This document shows positions 7,288-12,048 of a stretch of 12,048 bases of DNA, in pieces. The notes beneath the pieces were generated by a model, which was given only the letters and a program-made list of their open reading frames with translations, was not told the origin of the DNA and did no database searches. The translations under genes were made by a program, and so were the position numbers. This DNA comes from Holophaga sp. (GTDB lineage: Bacteria; Acidobacteriota; Holophagae; Holophagales; Holophagaceae), in the NCBI GenBank assembly GCA_031292735.1, contig JARLGP010000098.1, positions 1-12,048 on the forward strand. Reading direction: 5' to 3'. The number at the start of each line of letters is the position of its first letter. The first letter of the stretch is position 1.

Positions 7288-8631
7288 TCAGTCGTTGGTG
7301 AAGGTAACCACGTAATGGTTCAGGAACACATCGTTGTAGGCCATGTAGATCCGTACCTTGCTGTCCCAAGGGATGCTGACGCTGGTGATGATATTGCTGG
7401 TCACTGAGGCGGCGAGGTTGTACGCGTTATAGACTCTGGTACCGATGGGGCGGTCGATTTCCAGGTCGAAACCGCTGATGAGCGCAGACGGCGTGGTGAT
7501 CTGGTCTCCCCCTACGGTCTGGTAGGCCCAGCTGATGCTGTGGATGGTGTTGTCCGTGTTGAGGGTCACCGTCGGAACCGCGATGACGATATGGCTGCTG
7601 GCGTCGCTCTGGTCCGGCACGGTGATGGTGAGGGTCGCCCCCCGGCCGGTGGTGTACACGTAGCTCCCCGCCTCTGGCACCGCGCTGGTGGAACTGCCCA
7701 GGTCCGAATAGATGCTGTAGCTGGTCTGGTTGTTGGTACTGCTCGTGGAGATGGTACAGGCCTGGCTGGTGATGCCGGACCCCGAGGGCCCGGTGACCGT
7801 GGCCGAGGCGGCGTCGCTGGTGCCGTTGGCGGTCAACGTGATGTTGAAGTAATGGATGGCGATGCTGCTGTCCACGGTCGGTGTGAGCCTGCCATTGAAG
7901 TGGCCGCCGTTCACCCCATAGGCGACGAAGGGACGGTAGAATTTGCCCTCCAACAGGTCGATGACCCCGTTCCCGTCCACGTCGGGATTCTGCACCACGC
8001 CGGCGAACAGGCTGTTGCACTGGGCATAGGCGGTCTGCTCCGCCGCGGTCAGGGGCAGTTCGGTGCCCAGGGGGTTGTTGGTGGGCGTCAAGACCTGGCT
8101 GGCGGCAGTGAGGCTGCCCAGGTCGATGCTGGTCACTCCGGTCGCCACGTCGGTCAGGGGCAGGCTGCTGATGCCGCTGCCCAGGGACAGGTAGCCCAGG
8201 AACTGCTTGCTGGATCCCGCAAACACCATGCCGGTGGCCACCCCTTTGTCCACGGACACCGAGAAGGAACCGTTGCTCACAGGGGAGGTCCAGTAGGTCC
8301 CGTCGGCTGCGAAGAGCAGCACTGATTTCACAGTAGAAGCGTCCACAGCCAGCGGGTTGGCATGGTCCTGGGCGACGGTGGCCAGCGAGGACGAGGAGGA
8401 AGAAGACGGCAGGGTGCCCGACACTTTCACCGTTCCACTCGAAGTGGAAGTCTTTCCGGTGGAAGAATGGCTCCCACCTCCGCCGCCGCAGGCCAGGCTG
8501 AGCGCCAGGGAACCTGCCAACCCTGCGGCCAGGAGTCCGAGTCGCGAAATGGTACCGGCGGACCCGGCCGAGGTCCGGTGCGCAGGGCGGTGGCGCAAAC
8601 TTCGGCATGGGAGCAGAAGGATGCTGGGCAT
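7288..8631 (-). CDS. Large Ser/Thr-rich predicted lipoprotein with an EF-hand loop
   Basis: Predicted surface or periplasmic lipoprotein of 447 residues, family not recognised. A long basic N-terminal region is followed by a hydrophobic segment (31-47) ending SLALSLAC and a run of five glycines; the Cys at 48 is a likely lipidation site although Ser at -3 is not ideal. A Ser/Thr/Gly linker with seven consecutive serines (about 53-82) spaces the body from the membrane. Residues 217-228 make a complete 12-residue EF-hand/dockerin-type loop, DVDGNGVIDLLE, with Asp, Asp, Asn, Asp and Glu at the ligand positions, so calcium binding is likely. The rest is beta-rich, with few charges, ending in YNDVFLNHYVVTFTND. 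A Shine-Dalgarno-like AGGAAAGGA precedes the ATG. It is transcribed away from the adjacent AraC-type gene. Confidence 0.8.
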   Translation of the reverse strand: MPSILLLPCRSLRHRPAHRTSAGSAGTISRLGLLAAGLAGSLALSLACGGGGGSHSSTGKTSTSSGTVKVSGTLPSSSSSSSLATVAQDHANPLAVDASTVKSVLLFAADGTYWTSPVSNGSFSVSVDKGVATGMVFAGSSKQFLGYLSLGSGISSLPLTDVATGVTSIDLGSLTAASQVLTPTNNPLGTELPLTAAEQTAYAQCNSLFAGVVQNPDVDGNGVIDLLEGKFYRPFVAYGVNGGHFNGRLTPTVDSSIAIHYFNITLTANGTSDAASATVTGPSGSGITSQACTISTSSTNNQTSYSIYSDLGSSTSAVPEAGSYVYTTGRGATLTITVPDQSDASSHIVIAVPTVTLNTDNTIHSISWAYQTVGGDQITTPSALISGFDLEIDRPIGTRVYNAYNLAASVTSNIITSVSIPWDSKVRIYMAYNDVFLNHYVVTFTND

Positions 8632-8729
8632 GGAATTCCTTTCCTGATGGGTTCAATGGGGAAAGTTTGTTCCTTGCTCGTGGACAGAAATAGTATGATT
8701 TTGCGGTAAAATAACGAACCACCAGAAAG
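8632..8729. promoter_or_regulatory. Divergent intergenic region, lipoprotein / AraC-type gene
   Basis: About 100 A/T-rich bases between two genes transcribed outwards, so both promoters must lie here or just inside the AraC-type leader. TATGAT and TAAAAT on the plus strand and TACTAT on the minus strand are possible -10 boxes, but none has a good -35 partner. ATTTT-GCGGT-AAAAT (8698-8712) is a short inverted repeat that could be part of a regulator site. Confidence 0.4.
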
Positions 8730-9245
8730 ATGCCAGGGCCAACATTGATGCCGGTTCTTCGGATTCGGAATGTCTTTTCACGACAGGATGGTAACCCCGT
8801 GGAAACCCTCGAACAGATCATCTGGTTGCGTTCCCCCGCGCTTCCCGGGGTGGAGCTCCTGGACGTCAGGAACAGCGTCCGGCGATGGAATGTCTTTCAT
8901 GAACGTTATACGGTGTGCTCCCTGCTGGACGGCGGTAACTCCCGGTGGCACTACCGAGGCCGGTCCCAGGCCTTCTACCCGGGCAGCCTGGGGCTGTTCG
9001 AACCGGGCGAGGCACACAACACCACCTTGGTGAACGGACCGGGAAATTTCCAGGTGCTCATCGTGTCCCCCGAAATCTTCCTTGCCGAGGCGGAATCAGA
9101 TGGATTGACGGGTCCGGTCCATTTCCGGCTCGCCCTGCTGGAGGATTCGCGCTCCCAGAAGGCCATCCAAGGGCTCGCGGGCGCCCTGCGGACAGGCGGA
9201 ACGCCGCTGGAACAGCAGGCCTGGCTGGTCCTGTGTCTCCGGTGA
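8730..9245 (+). CDS. AraC-family regulator, N-terminal sensor half (interrupted gene)
   Basis: Cupin-like ligand-binding half of an AraC-family regulator: SRWHYRGRSQAFYPGSLGLFEPGEAHN is the typical beta-barrel region, followed by FQVLIVSP and a linker helix LEQQAWLVLCLR. The frame ends at a TGA at 9243 and continues immediately, in the same frame, into the DNA-binding half, so this is one gene split by a single stop codon. The start is uncertain: the ATG at 8730 has no clear ribosome-binding site, while a GTG at 8799 has AGGATGG about seven bases upstream and starts at the residue where the domain seems to begin. Alone, this half cannot bind DNA. Its divergent neighbour, the EF-hand lipoprotein gene, is a plausible target. 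Confidence 0.8.
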   Translation: MPGPTLMPVLRIRNVFSRQDGNPVETLEQIIWLRSPALPGVELLDVRNSVRRWNVFHERYTVCSLLDGGNSRWHYRGRSQAFYPGSLGLFEPGEAHNTTLVNGPGNFQVLIVSPEIFLAEAESDGLTGPVHFRLALLEDSRSQKAIQGLAGALRTGGTPLEQQAWLVLCLR

Positions 9246-9623
9246 ATGCGGGCCTGCGCGGAACGGCAACCCAGGTCCCGGTCCATGTTCTTGCCCGGCG
9301 CGGCGGTCCGGCGGGCCATGGGCTATCTCCGCGAGCGCTACCAGGACCCCGTGGATCTGGAGGACCTGGCGCGCCTGACCGGGCTCGGCCGGTTCTCGCT
9401 CGTCCACGCCTTCTCCAGCTGGGTGGGGATACCGCCCCACGCCTTCCAGATCCATGTCCGGGTCGAGCGGGCCCGGGCCCTCCTGGTCGCCGGCGTCCCC
9501 GTGGCCCAGGCCGCGGCCGAGGTCGGGTTCGTGGACCAGAGCCACTTCGCCCGGCACTTCAAGCGGATCATGCAGGTCACGCCCGGACAGTACGTCAGGT
9601 CCAGGCAACGAACGACCGCATGA
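9246..9623 (+). CDS. AraC-family regulator, C-terminal DNA-binding half (interrupted gene)
   Basis: The 125-residue frame contains the full AraC/XylS DNA-binding domain: first helix-turn-helix at VDLEDLARLTGLGRFSLVHAF (about 36-56) and second at VPVAQAAAEVGFVDQSHFARHFKR (about 84-107), ending in the standard TPGQYVRSR. Its ATG follows directly on the TGA of the sensor half (TGAATG), with zero gap and unchanged frame. Together the halves give about 297 residues, the normal AraC length, with no residues missing at the join. Termination-reinitiation at TGAATG could make two polypeptides; read-through would restore the intact protein; otherwise the gene is a recent pseudogene. No separate Shine-Dalgarno is seen, which argues against an independent gene. 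Confidence 0.8.
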   Translation: MRACAERQPRSRSMFLPGAAVRRAMGYLRERYQDPVDLEDLARLTGLGRFSLVHAFSSWVGIPPHAFQIHVRVERARALLVAGVPVAQAAAEVGFVDQSHFARHFKRIMQVTPGQYVRSRQRTTA

Positions 9624-9712
9624 AACGGTGCAAGGGAATTGTAGTGAATCGCCCCACTGGAGAGCTAGATTTGAGCATCACATCAGGCTCTTTGAGGTCG
9701 TGCACTCCCTAC

Positions 9713-9748
9713 AAAGAAAAACCCTAAATCGTTGAAGATTCAGGGTTT
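9713..9748 (-). terminator. Rho-independent terminator of the former tRNA-Phe gene
   Basis: On the minus strand, AAACCCTGAATC (9748-9737), a six-base loop and GATTTAGGGTTT (9730-9719) form a 12-pair stem with one G-U pair, followed by a T-rich tract TTTTTCTTT. It lies 14 bp downstream of the CCA end of the tRNA fragment. On the plus strand the stem has a mismatch and no T-tract, so it serves the minus strand. It marks the left side as the tRNA gene's original downstream flank. Confidence 0.8.
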
Positions 9749-9762
9749 AATCACAGTCAGGT

Positions 9763-9811
9763 TGGTGCCCGGAGACGGAGTTGAACCGCCGACACATGGA
9801 TTTTCAGTCCA
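9763..9811 (-). other. tRNA-Phe (GAA) 3' fragment, predicted att site
   Basis: The minus strand carries nucleotides about 28-76 of a tRNA-Phe: most of the anticodon stem, loop CTGAAAA with anticodon GAA (9805-9803), variable loop GTGTC, a T-arm GGCGG-TTCAACT-CCGTC that pairs (one G-U), the 3' acceptor strand TCCGGGC, discriminator A and encoded CCA. Where the D-arm and the 5' acceptor strand GCCCGGA should be, the sequence is unrelated; base 27 also no longer pairs. The anticodon stem halves TGGA/TCCA flank a 7-base loop, the usual core for tyrosine integrases that recombine in tRNA anticodon loops. It is therefore a remnant left by integration, not a working tRNA. Confidence 0.85.
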
Positions 9812-9820
9812 GATCCAAGC

Positions 9821-9897
9821 TGTTCGCGGAAGTTCTCCATAGTCCAGAAATAGCTGGAAAATAAGCCTATTAATACATGCTTGACCTTCCGCGAACA
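9821..9897. repeat. 12-bp inverted repeat between att site and integrase
   Basis: TGTTCGCGGAAG (9821-9832) and CTTCCGCGAACA (9886-9897) are exact reverse complements, 53 bp apart. Between them are a shorter pair, TCCAG (9843-9847) and CTGGA (9854-9858), and AGTCCAGA (9841-9848), which repeats AGTCCAGA at the edge of the tRNA fragment (9806-9813). Such sites near attP are often integrase arm sites or operators; the role here is inferred from position. Confidence 0.6.
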
Positions 9898-9943
9898 ATC
9901 CCGGATGCTCATCTGTAGAGCAACGCTAGAGCAACGGGAAGCC

Positions 9944-11197
9944 ATGAATCCAGCCATTGCACCTCCGCGCACCCGCACCAATCAGAACCTCACCGACACC
10001 CGCGTCAAGACCGTCAAGCCGCGCCAGACGCTGCTCCGGGTCTGGGACAGCCACGTGCCCGGGTTCCACCTCCAGGTGACCCCCGGCGGAAGCAAATCCT
10101 TCCGCATCCAGTTCCAGCGTCCGGACGGCCGAAAGGTCGCGGTGACCATCGGATCCGCCGCCGCCTGGACGGTGGAGGCCGCCCGTGACAAGGCTCGCGA
10201 ACTCCGGCGCCTCCATGAGGAAGGTCACGATGCCCGAGCCACGGTCCTGGCCGAGCGCCAGTGCAGCGACCTCGATCGCCTGGCCCAGGTCTGGCGGGAG
10301 GACTATGCCCCGCGTCTGAGGGAGTCCACCCGGAAGAGCTACGAGAGCATCCTGCGCACCACGATCCTCCCCGCCCTGGGCAATCGGCTGGTGAAGGACC
10401 TGACCTACGAAGACGTGAAGGCCCTCTACCGCAAAGCCGCCCGGGCCACCCCCATCCAGGCCAACCGAGCCGTCGCCGTCCTGTCCAAGCTGTTCGCCGT
10501 CGCCGAGAAGGAAGGGCTCCGGCCGGATGGCAGCAACCCCTGCCACAAGCTCGAGCGGTCCCGGGAACGTCCCCGGGACCGGGTATTCAGCACCGAGGAA
10601 CTGGAGGGCCTGGAACTCGGCCTCCAGGCCCTCACAAAGGCCCAGAAGCTGGAGGCAAGCCACGCCGACCTGATCCGGTTCCTTGCCCTATCAGGCCTGC
10701 GCCGCGGCGAGGCCCTGAGCCTCCGCTGGAAGGACATCCACCTTGACCAGGGCTGGATGGCCTTCGAGGAGCACAAGACCGACCGGGAGGGCACCAAGAA
10801 ACTCCCGCTCAACAGCCACCTCCGCGCCGTCCTGGCCCGCCGGTCCCTGGAGATGATCAGCCCCTTTGTCTTCCCCGGCCGCTCCCTGGACAAGGCCTTC
10901 AACGGGTTCGGCAAAGTCTGGCTGCGCATCCAGGCCTTCACCGGCCTGGATGGCCTGACCCCCCACGACTTCCGGCACACGTTCCAGACCACCTGCATGG
11001 AACTGGGCTACCCGGCCGCCATCGCCGACAGCCTCCTGGGGCACAGCCTGGGGCGGATCCGGGACACCTACGTCAATTTCAGCACCGATGGGATCCTGGC
11101 CACGGCCAGCCAGACCACCGCGGACTGGATCGCCGCCGCCCTTGCGGGCGCCGTGCCCAGGGCGGGCCTCAAAGTTGCGGGCGCGGGATCCGCCTAG
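9944..11197 (+). CDS. P4-type tyrosine integrase
   Basis: Site-specific recombinase that should integrate and excise the element at tRNA-Phe. The 417-residue product has the three parts of P4-type integrases: an N-terminal arm-binding domain (about 15-95) with GFHLQVTPGGSKSFRIQFQ and VAVTIGSAAAWTVEAAR, a helical core-binding domain (about 105-205), and the catalytic domain. All catalytic residues are visible: R253 in LSGLRRGEALSLRW, the beta-hairpin K278 in EHKTDREG, H341 and R344 in PHDFRHTF, H367 in LLGHS and nucleophile Y376 in RDTYVNF. The frame is open from 9881, but ATG 9944 is preferred because it has GGGAA just upstream and begins close to the arm domain; an ATG at 9905 is possible. 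The gene is complete. A short 125-bp gap with no feature separates it from the next gene. Confidence 0.95.
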   Translation: MNPAIAPPRTRTNQNLTDTRVKTVKPRQTLLRVWDSHVPGFHLQVTPGGSKSFRIQFQRPDGRKVAVTIGSAAAWTVEAARDKARELRRLHEEGHDARATVLAERQCSDLDRLAQVWREDYAPRLRESTRKSYESILRTTILPALGNRLVKDLTYEDVKALYRKAARATPIQANRAVAVLSKLFAVAEKEGLRPDGSNPCHKLERSRERPRDRVFSTEELEGLELGLQALTKAQKLEASHADLIRFLALSGLRRGEALSLRWKDIHLDQGWMAFEEHKTDREGTKKLPLNSHLRAVLARRSLEMISPFVFPGRSLDKAFNGFGKVWLRIQAFTGLDGLTPHDFRHTFQTTCMELGYPAAIADSLLGHSLGRIRDTYVNFSTDGILATASQTTADWIAAALAGAVPRAGLKVAGAGSA

Positions 11198-11322
11198 ACG
11201 GATGGGGACTGGGCTCCTGATACCCTTGCAGTCGACCCCTGGCCCCCAACGAACCACGCGCGAGGCCCCAACCGCACCACAGACCAGGCAATTGGCGATG
11301 GACCCCGCTTGAGGACTCCGAA

Positions 11323-12048
11323 ATGCCCCCGACCCTGACCGAACTGCACACCTGGATGGCCACGGCCGAGGACGAGCATCTGGAATTCAAGGAGGCCAAG
11401 GCCAGCTTCAGCCAGGACAAGGCCATCAAGTACTGCTGCGCTCTGGCCAACGAGGGCGGCGGAAGGCTGGTACTGGGCGTGACCGACAAGCGACCCCGGC
11501 GCATCGTCGGCAGCTCGGCCTTCCCGGCCATCGAGGACCTGCGGGCCGAACTGGTCAAGAGCCTCCACCTGAAGACCCCCGTACAGGCCCTGGAGACCCC
11601 CGATGGCCGCGTCGTCATCTTCGATATCCCTTCCCACCCCCTGGGTCTCCCGCTCATGTTCGACAAGATCTACTGGTCCCGCCAGGGCGAGGAACTCACC
11701 GCCATGAAGCCTCACCAGCTCCAGCAGATCTTCGATGAGACGGGACCGGATTTCTCGGCGGGCCTCTGCCCTGGCGCCACCCTGGAGGACCTGGACCCGC
11801 TGGCCATCCAGGCCTTCCGGGAACGCTGGACTGCCTCCAGTCGGAACCCCAAGCGCCTGACCCAGGAAGCGATCCACCTTTTGGAGGATGCCGAGCTCAT
11901 GGAGGAAGGCGGCCTCACCTATGCGGCCCTGATCCTGCTGGCGTCGCGCAAGGCCCTGAACCGCCATCTGGGGCAGGCGGAAGTCATCTTCGAGTACCGT
12001 TCCGGCGCCCGGCCGGGCCCGGCCCAGGAGCGGGTGGAATTCCGGGAA
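11323..12048 (+). CDS. AlbA_2/Schlafen-type ATP-binding protein, 3' end outside window
   Basis: The frame is open from the ATG at 11323 to the last base (242 codons, no stop). GAGGA lies seven bases before the ATG. The N-terminal 125 residues match the AlbA_2 (Schlafen-like) domain: EHLEFKEAK (18-26), CALANEGGGRLVLGVTD (39-55), VIFDIPSHP (98-106) and IYWSRQGEELTAM (116-128). Then follow the linker and helical part usual in COG2865-type proteins, with GGLTYAALILLASRKAL as the 'lTnAglLLfg'-like segment. Full proteins are commonly 400-550 residues, so about half is missing. These proteins occur often in mobile elements and near phage-defence genes; their biochemical role is mostly unsettled. As first cargo after the integrase it may be a regulator or a defence component. 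Confidence 0.85.
   Translation, partial: MPPTLTELHTWMATAEDEHLEFKEAKASFSQDKAIKYCCALANEGGGRLVLGVTDKRPRRIVGSSAFPAIEDLRAELVKSLHLKTPVQALETPDGRVVIFDIPSHPLGLPLMFDKIYWSRQGEELTAMKPHQLQQIFDETGPDFSAGLCPGATLEDLDPLAIQAFRERWTASSRNPKRLTQEAIHLLEDAELMEEGGLTYAALILLASRKALNRHLGQAEVIFEYRSGARPGPAQERVEFRE

Larger units (their letters stand above)
9763..12048. mobile_element. Left end of an integrative element at tRNA-Phe, continuing past the window
   Basis: The element begins at the tRNA-Phe remnant, whose left flank keeps the native terminator, and continues rightward with a tyrosine integrase and an AlbA_2-type gene. The right boundary is not in the window. Whether it is a prophage, an ICE or a non-mobile island cannot be told from two genes. 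Confidence 0.75.

Noticed and set aside
9763..9835. Complete tRNA-Phe gene
   Set aside because: The D-arm and the 5' acceptor strand are absent; sequence upstream of the anticodon stem does not fold with the 3' half.
9757..9981. 74-codon minus-strand ORF over the tRNA fragment
   Set aside because: It reads through the tRNA remnant and the repeats; no ribosome-binding site or domain. The RNA/att reading explains the sequence better.
1..12048. CRISPR array, rRNA or insertion sequence
   Set aside because: No regularly spaced repeats, no rRNA-like sequence and no transposase with terminal repeats were seen; the only mobile-element signs are the integrase and att region.

Overview
The window is GC-rich bacterial DNA with dense coding and strong G/C third-position bias, so long antisense ORFs mirror most real genes. 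Signal peptides, a tripartite efflux pump with its own outer-membrane channel, and lipoproteins ending their signal in L-A-C before a glycine run point to a diderm. An Acidobacteriota of the Holophaga/Geothrix type would fit, but no marker gene here proves it, so this is a guess.

Left part (1-6241): a RocB-type M20 metallopeptidase, cut by the window's left edge, converges with an efflux operon; their stop codons are only 11 bp apart. The operon runs leftward in the order TetR regulator, TolC-like channel, EmrA-like adaptor, EmrB-like DHA2 transporter. Its genes overlap or lie within a few bases of each other. A perfect 16-bp palindrome sits inside the spacer of its predicted promoter, so the first gene probably represses its own pump operon.

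Middle part (6242-9623): a questionable small lipoprotein ORF; a secreted protein that looks like a shortened COG3014-type protein; and a large Ser-rich predicted lipoprotein with a perfect EF-hand loop. Divergent from the last is an AraC-type regulator whose sensor and DNA-binding halves are in one frame but separated by a single TGA, followed at once by ATG.

Right part (9713-12048): the left boundary of an integrated mobile element. A minus-strand 3' fragment of a tRNA-Phe gene (anticodon GAA, through CCA) keeps its native rho-independent terminator on the left. On the right it is joined to foreign sequence where the tRNA 5' half should be. A P4-type tyrosine integrase with all catalytic residues follows, then the start of an AlbA_2/Schlafen-type ATP-binding protein that runs off the window. 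The fragment is read as an att site; the intact tRNA-Phe and the rest of the cargo should lie beyond the right edge.
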